Under the pieces are notes generated by a model. That model was given only the letters and a program-made list of their open reading frames with translations, had not been told where the DNA came from and did not search any database. The position numbers were made by a program, and so were the translations under genes. From positions 1 to 41,866 of the forward strand of contig SVGX01000008.1 of assembly GCA_015056105.1 (NCBI GenBank): a DNA stretch of 41,866 nucleotides, read 5' to 3'. Below, in pieces: positions 14,552 through 24,500 of the stretch (position 1 is its first letter; the number at the start of each line of letters is the position of its first letter). The DNA comes from Clostridiales bacterium. Lineage in GTDB: Bacteria > Bacillota > Clostridia > Christensenellales > CAG-138.

Positions 14552-15577
14552 ATGGTTACTGACTATCGTGATTACCTTTTGGAACAGCTCGAAAAACTGC
14601 TTGCCATTCCGAGCCCTTCCGGTTTCTTTGAAGAGGTTATCGCTTACCTCACCAAAGAGGTTGAGGGGATGGGTTTCCCGGTAAAGTATCAGGTCAAGGG
14701 CGGCATGATGTATTGCCTTGGCGGCGAGGGAGACCCCGTGATGCTGATGGCCCATGCCGATACTCTTGGTGCACAGGTCAAGGGCATTAAGCCCAACGGC
14801 AGGCTGAAGATCATCCGTATCGGCGGTCTTAACCCCAACAATGCGGAAAACTGCAATGTAACCGTTCACACCAAGTTCAACGGAACCTATGAAGGTACCA
14901 TCATGCTGGAGAATGCATCCACCCATGTCAATGAAAATTACAGCGTGGCGCGTACCTATGACAACATCGAACTTGTGCTTGACAAGCTTGTTTCCTCCAA
15001 AGCAGAGGTAGAGGCGCTTGGCATCCGTAACGGTGACTTTATCAGCATTGAACCCCGTTTTGTTCGCTCTACGGACGGTTATCTGAAGTCCCGCTTCCTT
15101 GATGACAAGATCGGCGTTGCCATCCTGTTGGCATTCACCAAATATGTTGCGGAAAACAAGATCCAGCTTAAACGCAAGGTTTATGTTGGCTTCACCGTAT
15201 ATGAAGAAGTGCTGCATGCAGGCGGCACCGCCATTCCCGAAGATGTCGTGGAGCTGCTTGGTGTGGATATGGGCTGCGTGGGCGAAGGCCTTGAAGGCAG
15301 CGAGACCCGCGTTTCCATCGTTGCGCGCGATAACTACGGCCCCTACAACAATGCAATGGTAACCGAACTTACGAAGCTTGCCCTTGAAAACGGCGTTGAT
15401 TTTGCTGTGGATTGCTATCAGGGCTACATTTCCGATCCTGTGGTCGCACTGATCGCCGGCAGGGATGTTCGCCATGGCCTGATCGGTCCGGGTGTATATG
15501 CTTCCCATAGTTATGAACGCACGAATATGAAGGCTGTTGAAGGCACCCTTACGATGCTGAACGCCTATCTTACTTAA
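14552..15577 (+). CDS. M42-family metallo-aminopeptidase
   Basis: A 341-residue cytosolic peptidase of the M42 (tetrahedral aminopeptidase / glutamyl aminopeptidase) family. Metal ligands and catalytic residues are visible: His68-x-Asp70 in MAHADTLG, Asp184 in SRFLDDKIG, Glu218-Glu219 in TVYEE, Asp239 in GVDMG, and His319 in ASHSYERTN. The ATG at 14552 is preferred because the GGAGG site at 14542-14546 overlaps the track's upstream ATG at 14540. Its place between dppA and dppB suggests it trims peptides brought in by the transporter, removing N-terminal residues. Specificity cannot be read from sequence. Confidence 0.88.
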   Translation: MVTDYRDYLLEQLEKLLAIPSPSGFFEEVIAYLTKEVEGMGFPVKYQVKGGMMYCLGGEGDPVMLMAHADTLGAQVKGIKPNGRLKIIRIGGLNPNNAENCNVTVHTKFNGTYEGTIMLENASTHVNENYSVARTYDNIELVLDKLVSSKAEVEALGIRNGDFISIEPRFVRSTDGYLKSRFLDDKIGVAILLAFTKYVAENKIQLKRKVYVGFTVYEEVLHAGGTAIPEDVVELLGVDMGCVGEGLEGSETRVSIVARDNYGPYNNAMVTELTKLALENGVDFAVDCYQGYISDPVVALIAGRDVRHGLIGPGVYASHSYERTNMKAVEGTLTMLNAYLT

Positions 15578-15601
15578 AACGAACGATAGGAGGAAAAGAG
15601 A

Positions 15602-16579
15602 TTGTATCGGTATTTTTTGAAGCGAATACTTCTCATCATTCCGACCATGCTCGGCGTGATCCTTCTGGTGTTTACCATTATGTCGATAACACCGGGAAAT
15701 CCCGGCAGGCAGATCCTCGGCTCCAGTGCGCCGCAGTCTGCTGTGGATGCGCTCAACCATGAGTTCGGCGTAGACCGCCCCTTCTTTGTACGCCTTGGCG
15801 ATTACATGTGGGGCATTATTACCAGGCTTGATTTCGGTGAATCCTGGCGTACCCGCCAGTCGGTTTTCGTTGAGATCACCGCACGATTCCCGACTACGTT
15901 AAAACTATCCATGATGGCGATCATTGGCGAAGTGCTTGTGGGTGTGCCGCTGGGCATTCTGGCGGCAGTCAAACAGTACAGCGTAACGGACTTTGTTTCT
16001 ACGGTCTGCGCGATGATGCTTGGTGCAGTGCCCGGCTTCTGGCTTGGATTGATGCTGATGCTGCTCTTCGGCGTAACGCTGGGATTGCTGCCCACAGCAG
16101 GCCTTACAACACCGGCACATTATATTTTGCCGTTGTTGACAATGGTTCTTCCCGGTGCGAGCGGTCTTCTCAAAATTACCCGTTCCACCATGCTTGAATG
16201 CATCCGTGCGGACTATGTTCGTACCGCTCGTGCAAAGGGCGCGGAAGAAAAGAGCGTTATTCTCAACCATGCGCTGCGCAATGCGCTTCTTCCCATTGTA
16301 ACGGTGTGCGGTATCAACTTTGCACACATGCTTGGCGGCTCCGTTGTTATTGAAAACGTGTTCTCAATTCCCGGCATCGGTTCCATCCTTGTGGAAAGTA
16401 TTACCATGAAGGATATCCCGCAGGTCATGGCGATCACGATCATGTTCTCTTTCACGTTCTGCCTTGTCATGGTGCTTGTTGACATCGTTTATTCCATGCT
16501 TGACCCGCGCGTCAAAGCACAGTATCAGGCTGCCGGCAAACGTACAAAGAAGATTGCGAAAGGGAAGGTGGCAGCATGA
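15602..16579 (+). CDS. dppB: Peptide ABC transporter permease (DppB family)
   Basis: A 325-residue inner-membrane permease with about six transmembrane segments. The N-terminal MYRYFLKRILLIIPTMLGV and the phrase FTIMSITPGNP are hallmarks of the DppB/OppB type. The EAA loop that contacts the ATPases reads RTARAKGAEEKSVILNHALRN near residue 210. Translation starts at TTG with AGGAGG upstream at a normal distance. It overlaps dppC by 4 bp, so the two permeases are co-translated as a heterodimer. Confidence 0.92.
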   Translation: MYRYFLKRILLIIPTMLGVILLVFTIMSITPGNPGRQILGSSAPQSAVDALNHEFGVDRPFFVRLGDYMWGIITRLDFGESWRTRQSVFVEITARFPTTLKLSMMAIIGEVLVGVPLGILAAVKQYSVTDFVSTVCAMMLGAVPGFWLGLMLMLLFGVTLGLLPTAGLTTPAHYILPLLTMVLPGASGLLKITRSTMLECIRADYVRTARAKGAEEKSVILNHALRNALLPIVTVCGINFAHMLGGSVVIENVFSIPGIGSILVESITMKDIPQVMAITIMFSFTFCLVMVLVDIVYSMLDPRVKAQYQAAGKRTKKIAKGKVAA

Positions 16580-17484
16580 GCAAGACAACTGTTGAAAAGA
16601 AACGCGCCATGCGCAAAAAGTCCAGAATGGCCATGATTTTGCGCCAGTTCCGCAAAAGCCGTACGGCTATGTTCGGCGTAGGCATTCTGTGTGTGTTTAT
16701 TCTCTTTGCGGTCTTTGCCAACGTGATCGCGGACTTTGATGAAAAGGCTATTGCGACCAACCAACAGGCGCGCTTTGTTGCGCCCAGTCTGAATGGGCTG
16801 TTTACCGGTGAGGGCCATATCTTCGGTACTGATGAATACGGCCGCGATATTTTTGCCCGTGTTATTCACGGCGCACGCATCTCGCTTTCCATCGGTATTA
16901 TCGCCACATCCTGTGCAGCGGTGGTCGGCGGCCTTCTTGGAGCGGCAGCCGCATTCTACGGCAAAAAGTGGGACTTCATCATCATGCGCATCATGGATAT
17001 CATCTCCAGTGTGCCGTCCATCCTGCTGGCAATGGCCGTTGTGGCAGCTCTTGGTGCCAACCTTGCCAACCTTCTGATCGCACTTTCCTTCTCTTCCATT
17101 GCGACCTATGCCCGCCTTGTGCGCAGCGCCGTGGTCACGCTGGTCGGCCAGGAATTCATCGAGGCAGCAAGGGCCTGCGGCTCCAGTGACTTCAGGATCA
17201 TCGTGAAGCATATCATCCCGAACTCCCTGAGTCCGATCATCTGCCAGATGGCCTTCTCTTCCGCCGGTATGATCCTGACGGCTGCTTCCATGAGCTACCT
17301 TGGCCTTGGTATCCAGCCGCCGAACCCGGAATGGGGATCCATGCTTGCTGCGGCAAAGCAGTATATCTGGACCTACCCCTACCTGATCACGATTCCGGGC
17401 ATCTGCATCGTGCTTTCCGCTCTTTCCATCACTCTTATCGGCGATGGTCTGCGTGATGCACTGGATCCCAAACTGAAGGATTGA
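16576..17484 (+). CDS. dppC: Peptide ABC transporter permease (DppC family)
   Basis: A 302-residue second permease. It has the short cytosolic N-terminus rich in Arg/Lys followed by FRKSRTAMFGVGIL, the periplasmic-side motif FGTDEYGRDIFARVIHG that identifies DppC/OppC proteins, and the EAA loop AARACGSSDFRIIVKHIIPN. The C-terminal GDGLRDALDPKLKD is standard. It pairs with DppB and is overlapped by it at the start codon. The ribosome binding site AAGGTGG lies inside dppB. Confidence 0.93.
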   Translation: MSKTTVEKKRAMRKKSRMAMILRQFRKSRTAMFGVGILCVFILFAVFANVIADFDEKAIATNQQARFVAPSLNGLFTGEGHIFGTDEYGRDIFARVIHGARISLSIGIIATSCAAVVGGLLGAAAAFYGKKWDFIIMRIMDIISSVPSILLAMAVVAALGANLANLLIALSFSSIATYARLVRSAVVTLVGQEFIEAARACGSSDFRIIVKHIIPNSLSPIICQMAFSSAGMILTAASMSYLGLGIQPPNPEWGSMLAAAKQYIWTYPYLITIPGICIVLSALSITLIGDGLRDALDPKLKD

Positions 17485-17494
17485 GGTGACAGAT

Positions 17495-18475
17495 ATGGCA
17501 AAAGAACTGTTAAAAATCGAAAACCTGAACGTTATTTACAAGACCGATATGGAGACCGTTTATGCGGTAAACGGCATCGATCTTTCGATCAACGAGCAGG
17601 AAACTCTCGGTCTTGTCGGTGAGACTGGTGCAGGAAAAACCTCTACAGCTTTGGCGATCCTGCGCCTTCTGCCGGACAGAACGGCGCACGTTACCGACGG
17701 CAAGATCTACTTCGAGGGGCAGGATGTGGCGGAAATGGACGATGCGACCCTGCGTGCAATGCGCGGCGGCAAGATCTCCATGATCTTCCAGGATCCCATG
17801 ACGTCTCTCAATCCGGTCATTACCGTTGGCAGGCAGATCGCAGAAGCGCTCGTGCTGCACAACACCGAAGGTAAGACCAAGGAACAGATCGAAGACAGGG
17901 TAGAGGAGATTCTCGAACTTGTGGGCATCCCCGCTTCCCGTAAAAACGATTATCCGCACCAGTTTTCCGGCGGTATGAAGCAGAGGGTGGTTATTGCGAT
18001 CGCGCTCAGCTGCAACCCGAAGCTGCTCATTGCGGATGAACCTACCACTGCGCTGGATGTAACCATTCAGGCGCAGGTGCTGGCCATGATGAACGAGCTG
18101 AAGGAAAAGCTCAAAACATCCCTGCTGATGATCACCCACGATATGGGCATCATTGCGCAGACCTGTGAAAAGGTTGGCGTTATGTATGCGGGTGAAATCA
18201 TCGAATACGGCAGCGTAGAAGATCTTTTCGAAGGCAAGTATCATCATCCCTATACGGAAGGTCTGTTTAACTCCATCCCCAATATCGAAGAAACGCGCGA
18301 TCGCCTTGAGCAGATCGACGGCCTTATGCCCGATCCCACCAACCTGCCAAAAGGCTGCAAATTCAACCCGCGCTGCAAAAAGTGCATGGAGATCTGCAAA
18401 GAAAAAGAGCCTCCCGTTTATCAGGAAGGACAGCATAGGATCAAGTGCCACCTTTATGGCGGCATGAATCAATGA
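17495..18475 (+). CDS. dppD: Peptide ABC transporter ATP-binding protein (DppD family)
   Basis: A 326-residue ATPase subunit. Walker A reads GETGAGKTS near residue 40, a mild variant of GESGSGKS. The signature [10 protein letters not shown] and Walker [13 protein letters not shown] are intact. The C-terminal oligopeptide-type extension has [13 protein letters not shown] and a cysteine-rich end ([17 protein letters not shown], then a later Cys) that in related proteins can hold an iron-sulfur cluster. The track begins at the GTG 17486, but GAGGTGA there works as the ribosome binding site for the ATG at 17495. It works together with DppF. Confidence 0.92.
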   Translation: MAKELLKIENLNVIYKTDMETVYAVNGIDLSINEQETLGLVGETGAGKTSTALAILRLLPDRTAHVTDGKIYFEGQDVAEMDDATLRAMRGGKISMIFQDPMTSLNPVITVGRQIAEALVLHNTEGKTKEQIEDRVEEILELVGIPASRKNDYPHQFSGGMKQRVVIAIALSCNPKLLIADEPTTALDVTIQAQVLAMMNELKEKLKTSLLMITHDMGIIAQTCEKVGVMYAGEIIEYGSVEDLFEGKYHHPYTEGLFNSIPNIEETRDRLEQIDGLMPDPTNLPKGCKFNPRCKKCMEICKEKEPPVYQEGQHRIKCHLYGGMNQ

Positions 18476-18488
18476 AAGGAGAGGGAAT

Positions 18489-19445
18489 ATGGCAGAAATA
18501 CCGCTTATTGAAACAATACACCTGAAGAAATATTTCAGCACGCCTGCAGGCCCGCTCCATGCTGTTGACGATGTAAACCTGAAAATCTATCCGGGCAAGA
18601 CACTTGGTGTAGTCGGCGAATCCGGCTGCGGCAAGAGCACACTCGGCCGCGTGATCCTGCGCCTCATCGAAGCGACGGAAGGTCAGGTGCTGTTCAACGG
18701 CGAGAATGTTCTGGAACAGAATAAGCAGCGTATCAAGGAACTGAAAAAGGAGATGCAGATCATTTTCCAGGATCCGTATTCCTCTCTCGATCCGCGTCTG
18801 AGCGTTGCTGAACTCATTGCGGAGCCGCTTCAGGTCACCAAGTCCATTAAGGGCAAAGCCGCCATCAACAAGCGCGTCAGTGAACTGATGGATACAGTTG
18901 GTCTTGCGGAGCGCCTTGCCATCGCTTATCCCCATGAGCTTGACGGCGGACGCCGTCAGCGTATCGGCGTTGCCCGTGCGCTTGCGGTAAATCCCAAGTT
19001 TATTGTTTGCGATGAACCTGTTTCCGCGCTGGATGTTTCCATTCAGGCACAGATTCTGAACCTGCTGATGGATTTGCAGAAGGATATGGGCCTTGCCTAT
19101 ATGTTCATCACTCACGACCTCAGCGTTGTTAAGCATATCTCTCATGATATTGCGGTTATGTATCTCGGTCAGAATGTAGAGCTTGCTCCTTCCGATGAAC
19201 TGTTCCGCAACCCGATGCATCCTTATACCAAGGCTTTGCTTGCCTCTATACCGCTGCCCAAGCTCAATAGCCGCATGTCGCAGCAGGAAGTAATTCACGG
19301 CGAGCTGACAAGCCCCATCAACCCGAAGCCCGGCTGCCGCTTTGCCGCGCGCTGCCCGGAAAGGACGGAGGCCTGCACAAAGGCGAATATTCCCCTCAAG
19401 GAGGTCGCCCCCGGCCATTTCGTATCCTGTGTAAAATACTTATAA
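18489..19445 (+). CDS. dppF: Peptide ABC transporter ATP-binding protein (DppF family)
   Basis: A 318-residue second ATPase. Walker A is GESGCGKST, the Q-loop is IIFQDPYSSLDPR, and Walker B is FIVCDEPVSALD. The ABC signature reads HELDGGRRQRIGVARAL, where Asp replaces the usual Ser; this is a variant I associate with DppF proteins of Gram-positive bacteria, not a defect. The C-terminal segment HPYTKALLASIP and the cysteine cluster CRFAARCPERTEAC are typical. It starts 13 bp after dppD with AAAGGAGAGG and is the last gene before a terminator. Confidence 0.93.
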   Translation: MAEIPLIETIHLKKYFSTPAGPLHAVDDVNLKIYPGKTLGVVGESGCGKSTLGRVILRLIEATEGQVLFNGENVLEQNKQRIKELKKEMQIIFQDPYSSLDPRLSVAELIAEPLQVTKSIKGKAAINKRVSELMDTVGLAERLAIAYPHELDGGRRQRIGVARALAVNPKFIVCDEPVSALDVSIQAQILNLLMDLQKDMGLAYMFITHDLSVVKHISHDIAVMYLGQNVELAPSDELFRNPMHPYTKALLASIPLPKLNSRMSQQEVIHGELTSPINPKPGCRFAARCPERTEACTKANIPLKEVAPGHFVSCVKYL

Positions 19446-19457
19446 TGCCTCTCCTCG

Positions 19458-19506
19458 ATGCACCGCAGAGTCATTTTTTTGATCTGCGGTGCATTTTATC
19501 TTTTTT
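19458..19506 (+). terminator. Terminator of the dpp operon
   Basis: ATGCACCGCAGA (19458-19469) pairs perfectly with TCTGCGGTGCAT (19483-19494), followed by TTTATC and TTTTTT. Confidence 0.88.
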
Positions 19507-19509
19507 CTC

Positions 19510-19558
19510 TTGTAATTATTGGCAATAAGTTGTAGTATAAAGCATTGTTATATATAAA
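19510..19558 (+). promoter_or_regulatory. Promoter region of the gntR gene
   Basis: Two overlapping candidates exist: TTGTAA (19510) with TAGTAT (19533), and TTGTAG (19530) with TATAAA (19553), each with a 17-bp spacer. The choice cannot be made by eye. No TGGT-N3-ACCA site is seen here. Confidence 0.5.
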
Positions 19559-19581
19559 ATGCATTGTAAAAGGAAGGTTGC

Positions 19582-20289
19582 ATGAAGTTTACTAAAATAC
19601 AACCCCCCAATATGCTGCAGCAGATCATTACGCAGATCAAATACAATCTGTCTACCGGGGCATTGAAAAAGGGAGACAAGCTCCCGAGCGAAAGGCTTCT
19701 TTGCCAGGAGTTTGGCCTTTCCCGCTCTACAGTCAGAGAAGCGCTCAAGACCCTTGAAGTACTGGGGATTGTGGAATGTCTGCACGGCAGCGGCTATTAT
19801 ATCGCCAACAATATCGGCAGCAGCATGTCGGAACCTCTCGGCATCATGATGATGCTGGAGAACGGTTCTTTTCGGCACACCTATCAGCTTCGCCATGCGC
19901 TTGAGGAAGAAAGCGCAATGCTTGCAGCGGAAAAGGCTGCATACGAAGATATCGTTCTGATGGAACATCTCATTGCCCGTATCCGCCAGGAGAAGGACGA
20001 ACAAATAAAAGCGGCGCTCGATTGGCAATTCCATTTCGCTATCGCAAAGGCCTCGGGAAACCCGCTCCTTTCCACGCTTCTGAACGCCTGCGAATCTCTC
20101 ATCAACGAGCATATCCACGGTGTCCGTGCGCTTATCCTGCAGCAGGGCGACAATGAAGAACGTATCAACAACCAGCACGAAGCGGTCCTTGAGGCGATCA
20201 AGCGCCGCGATGTCCGCGCTGCCGCAAAAGCCGTCAACGACCATATGGAAATGATCGAAGCATCCCTGAAACGTGCGGATATCCGATAA
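19582..20289 (+). CDS. GntR-family regulator, FadR subfamily (FCD domain)
   Basis: A 235-residue transcription factor. Residues 8-75 form the GntR winged helix (GALKKGDKLPSERLLCQEFGLSRSTVREALKTLEVLGIVE). The rest is an all-helical FCD ligand domain with the metal-binding pattern Asp and His in DWQFHFAIAKASGN and later His residues in NQHEAVLEAI and NDHM. FCD regulators often sense lactate, other organic acids or acyl-CoA; LldR of lactate operons is one example. It lies downstream of the etf-oxidase and dpp operons and is a good candidate to bind the sites at 9222 and 9405, but this is inference. GGAAGG precedes the ATG. Confidence 0.9.
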   Translation: MKFTKIQPPNMLQQIITQIKYNLSTGALKKGDKLPSERLLCQEFGLSRSTVREALKTLEVLGIVECLHGSGYYIANNIGSSMSEPLGIMMMLENGSFRHTYQLRHALEEESAMLAAEKAAYEDIVLMEHLIARIRQEKDEQIKAALDWQFHFAIAKASGNPLLSTLLNACESLINEHIHGVRALILQQGDNEERINNQHEAVLEAIKRRDVRAAAKAVNDHMEMIEASLKRADIR

Positions 20290-20321
20290 AACAAGCAGGA
20301 AAAACGATCAAAAGAGGAAAA

Positions 20322-21233
20322 ATGAATGGTCTTTTCAGCAGAAAAAAGGATGTAAACAAGCTTTTTGAAAAAGCGCTGAAATTTTATCAGGCAAATGAAT
20401 TTGAAAAAGCATATGCCATTTGGGAAGAAACGGCGGAGCTTGGCAATATTGTTGCGCAGTTCAATTGCGGTCTGATGTGCTACAAGGGGCAAGGTGTCAG
20501 AAAAGATCTTGCAAAAGCTGTCGCTTTTTGGGAAAAGGCGGCAGCACAAGGGCATGAGACTGCCGAAAAGATGCTGCCGGAGTTAAAAATGAAAAAAGAG
20601 TTCGGCGATGCAAAACTGCTTTACCATTCCGGTCAGTATGAAAAGGCGCTCCCCGGTTTTCTTTCTTTGGCGGAAAGAGGATATGCAGAGGCGCTTCGTT
20701 ATTGTGCTTTTTTGTATAAGGAAGGGCGCGGTACTGAAAAGGATGCGGGAAAGGCATTGGCTTATTATTTGCGCGCTGCCGAAACCGGAGATGAAGATGC
20801 GCTTTTTGCATGCGGAGAACACTATGAAGCAGGAATTGTCTGCGAAAAGGATCTCGACAAGGCGCTGTCCTATTATGCAAAAGCGGCGGAGAAGGATCAG
20901 GTTCCCGCTATGATCCGGCTTGGCAAATACTATTATGCACAAAAAGAATATGAAAAGAGCTATCAGTATTTTAAAAGCGCAGTAGGAGCCGATGAAGAAG
21001 CGGACTTTATGGAAGCCAAAATGCGCTTTTACGGCCTTGGAACGCAATGCGATAAGGAGGAAGCCGTACCGTTTTTGAAATGGATCGCCGAAGAGCGCTC
21101 CAACGCCGAAGCTATGTTTATTCTGAGCCGGTATTGGGCAGAAAAAGGCGATATAAAGCTTTGTCGGGAGTGGCTGCGGCTTGCCACGGAGGAAGGCTGC
21201 GAGGAAGCTGTGAGCGAATACGAAAAAATCTGA
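20322..21233 (+). CDS. Sel1-like (TPR-type) repeat protein
   Basis: A 303-residue protein without signal peptide, made of helical pairs of the Sel1/TPR type. Repeats are clear at YAIWEETAELGNIVAQFNCGLMCYKGQG, then AVAFWEKAAAQGHETA, ALAYYLRAAETGDEDALFACGEHYEAG and ALSYYAKAAEKDQVPAMIRLGKYYY. Such proteins serve as protein-protein scaffolds and their partners cannot be predicted. It starts 32 bp after the gntR stop with AGAGGAAA upstream and is probably co-transcribed with it. The hydrophilic C-terminus ends at SEYEKI. Confidence 0.85.
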   Translation: MNGLFSRKKDVNKLFEKALKFYQANEFEKAYAIWEETAELGNIVAQFNCGLMCYKGQGVRKDLAKAVAFWEKAAAQGHETAEKMLPELKMKKEFGDAKLLYHSGQYEKALPGFLSLAERGYAEALRYCAFLYKEGRGTEKDAGKALAYYLRAAETGDEDALFACGEHYEAGIVCEKDLDKALSYYAKAAEKDQVPAMIRLGKYYYAQKEYEKSYQYFKSAVGADEEADFMEAKMRFYGLGTQCDKEEAVPFLKWIAEERSNAEAMFILSRYWAEKGDIKLCREWLRLATEEGCEEAVSEYEKI

Positions 21234-21294
21234 AAAAAGAATGATCGAAAGCAAAGCGCATTTAAAATGCAATTAAATTGCGAAGCATGAAAGG

Positions 21295-21320
21295 GGCTGT
21301 ATCCGTGTGGATGCAGCCCA
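21295..21320 (+). terminator. Hairpin after the Sel1 gene
   Basis: GGGCTGTATCC pairs with GGATGCAGCCC (one G-U pair) around GTGT. It lies some 60 bp after the gene and has no T-run, so it is a weak terminator candidate. Confidence 0.45.
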
Positions 21321-21390
21321 TCCCTTATATGCGGAACAGTCCGTAAAACAGGCGGTTTTAATGTGAAAAACTATTTATGGAATGATCCGG

Positions 21391-21419
21391 TTGCGAAAAA
21401 TGGTGGATTCCTCTATAAT
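21391..21419 (+). promoter_or_regulatory. Promoter of the pullulanase gene
   Basis: TTGCGA (21391-21396) and TATAAT (21414-21419) are spaced 17 bp. The leader to the start codon would be about 165 nt and contains an inverted repeat CACCGCATAT (21487-21496) / ATATGCGGTG (21520-21529). Confidence 0.75.
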
Positions 21420-21589
21420 GAAAACGTTATCATGTTTGTAAAGCAGGGCTTGAAGCAAAGCCAAGATATGTGCCGATAAAGAGCAGCACCGCATATTTCA
21501 CATAACGACACGGAAAAATATATGCGGTGGCGCCGACAGCAAAGCATGCTGTCCATGGAGCTTGAATCGACAGAAAAGCAGGTTATATT

Positions 21590-24500
21590 ATGATAAATTT
21601 TGAGAGTATCCGGGATACAGCCGTACATGCCATCGCTTCCGGGATCCATCAGTACAAATTCAAGGTCGGCGGCGATTGGGTCACCGATCCTTTTTCAAAC
21701 CGTGCGCAAGGGTCAGAGAATCTGTTCTTTCCAGGCGATCCAAACCGGGATATCGATACCGTTACTGTTCGCGTGCATTACAGGCGGGCAGATCGGGAGT
21801 ACGAAAACTGGAATATCTATGCCTGGAATTCGGAAAAAACCGGACGGTATGATTTTATTGCCTGCGGTGAAGAGGCTGTTTCGGATATCATCCTGCCGGG
21901 TCGTGCCACCCGGGATATCAGCTTCAAGGTGCGAAAAAGCGTGGGCAGCATCCTTTGGGCAAAGGAAGAAGCACAGGTGTCGGTGGATCTTTCGGTAATC
22001 GTTTCCGGTACCGTCGACGTTTATGTGACAGCGCACAGTGCTGCTGCCTGCATTGCGTTTTCCGATGATGTGGTCTATTCAAACAAGATCGCTTCGATCG
22101 GATATGACTACGACCGCAATGCCGTTATCATTGAGACCGCTGCGGAAGTTGCGGACAGTGCTGCGGCATTCGGTATTACAAATACCGCAGATCCGGCGGA
22201 TGATATCGCCATTATCCCTGTTTCTGCTTCCGGCAGGCGGTATACGTTCCGGCTTAGCAAAAATCCGGAACTCAAGTTTCTTTATCGGTACAAGATCCTC
22301 TTCCGTGAACAGGAAAGATTTCAGGATATCTATTATGATATCCGGATCGATTCGGTATACGCTTCCAAAAAGTTTGAAGAAAAATTCACCTATTTGGGCG
22401 ATGATCTCGGGGTATGCCGGCATAAAGAAGCCACCGTGTTCAAGGTATGGGCGCCTACAGCCGAAAAGGTTACCGTTAGGCTGTACCGTTCCGGCGATCC
22501 TGAGGCGGATGATTTGATCGGGACCGCTGCAATGTCCAATGCAAACAGCGGCAATAGAGGCGAATGGAATGCCGTCGTTCCGGGTGATCTTTCCGGCATT
22601 TACTATACCTATGAGGTATCTGTGGGCGGCAAGACCGTGGAGACCATAGATCCCTATGCCCGCAGCGCGGGTGTAAACGGTATGCGCGGAATGATCATCG
22701 ATCTCGCCTCCACCGACCCTGCGGGCTGGGAAGAAGACAATAATCCCAATGCCGTTGCTTCCTATACGGATGCGATCATTTATGAGTTGCATATGCGCGA
22801 TTTTTCTATGGATGAAAGCGCCGGCATCCGGGAAGATTGGCGGGGAAAGTTTCTTGCTTTTACCCAAAGTGAAACCACTTTAAAAGACGGAAAGGCGCCT
22901 GCCTGCCTTGACCATATCAAAAAGCTCGGCGTGACCCACCTGCATCTTTTACCGGTATACGATTATGCATCCGTGGATGAGGGCGGCAGCGATGCTTACA
23001 ACTGGGGCTACGATCCTCTTAACTACAACGTGCCGGAAGGTTCTTATTCTACCGACCCATACAGGGGAGAGGTGCGCGTCAGGGAAATGAAGCAGATGAT
23101 TCGCGCGCTCCATAAAAGCGGCATCAGCGTGGTCATGGATGTGGTATACAACCATGTTTATGATGCGGAGACATTCTGCTTCAACAGGATCGTACCGGGG
23201 TATTTTTCGAGACTCAACTCCAATGCATCCGGCTGCGGCAACGATACCGCTTCCGAGCGGAAGATGGTCAGAAAATACATTGTGGACTCCGTTCTGTATT
23301 GGACAAAGGAATACCATATCGATGGCTTCCGCTTCGATCTTGTGGGCCTGATCGACATTGAGACCATCAACAGGATCGTGGCAGAAGTGCACGCCATCCG
23401 GCCGGATGTGATCTTCTACGGTGAAGGCTGGAATATGGACGGCACCAACAGGGAACCAGGCGCCGAAATGGCAAAACAGGGAAATGCCGCAAAGACACCG
23501 GGCTTTGCTTATTTTTCCGACAGCATGCGAAATCTGCTTGCGGGCAATAACGGAAGATCCCGCGGTTTTGTTTCCGGCGGCGGAAATGAAGGGGATCTTG
23601 CGGCGAATTACATAGCAAATCCCTGGTGGTCGGCGAATCCCGCACAGGTGGTACAGTATGTTTCCTGCCATGACAACTATACGCTGGCGGATAAACTGAT
23701 CCTCTCCACGGGAAAGGAGCGGATCGATGCAGACACTGTGCGGATGAATCGGCTTGCGGCGGCAATATATCTGACCGCGCAGGGCATTCCCTTTATTCAT
23801 GCGGGGGAAGAGTTCCTTCGCGAAAAACGTGATGCAGGAGGCGGACGCTGCGAAAACAGCTACAACGCCCCGGATGATGTCAACCGAATCCGCTGGTATG
23901 ACCTTATGGATCCTGCACGTGCTGCTTTGGCAGACTACTACAGAGGCCTTATCGCTTTTCGAAGAGCGCATCCTGCACTTTCCCTTCCCGGGACGGCGGA
24001 AATACGGGCGGCAGTTTCCAACCGGCATGCTTCAGACCACCTTCTTATATTTTGGATTGACGGAAGCGGCGTAGAAGCTGAAGCCGCCGAAGGCATTTAC
24101 CTTATTTTCAACGCAGGGACGGAGGAAAAAACAGTCTTTCTTCCCGAAGGTAAGTGGGATGTGTATGTGAATGGCACGAAGGCAGGAACAGAAAAAATCA
24201 CAACGGCAGAAGGCGCGGTTAAGGCAGCGGGGATCTCTGCCATGGTGCTCCTGCAGGAAGAAAGCTTTGAAAAGCCGGAAAAGAAATCCGATGTGGCTTT
24301 GCCGGGCAGCTTTAACGGCTGGAACCAAACATCCTTTATGGCACAGGGGGAAAGGGAAAATATCGCTGTCAGAACACTTTTTCTGCCTGCAGGTGAATAT
24401 GAATTTAAAATCAAAACGGGAGACCGATGGCTTGGCAATAGGAGCATCATTAATGATACAACCGGCGGAAGTCCCTGGGAAATGGCTGCGTGTGTGCAGG

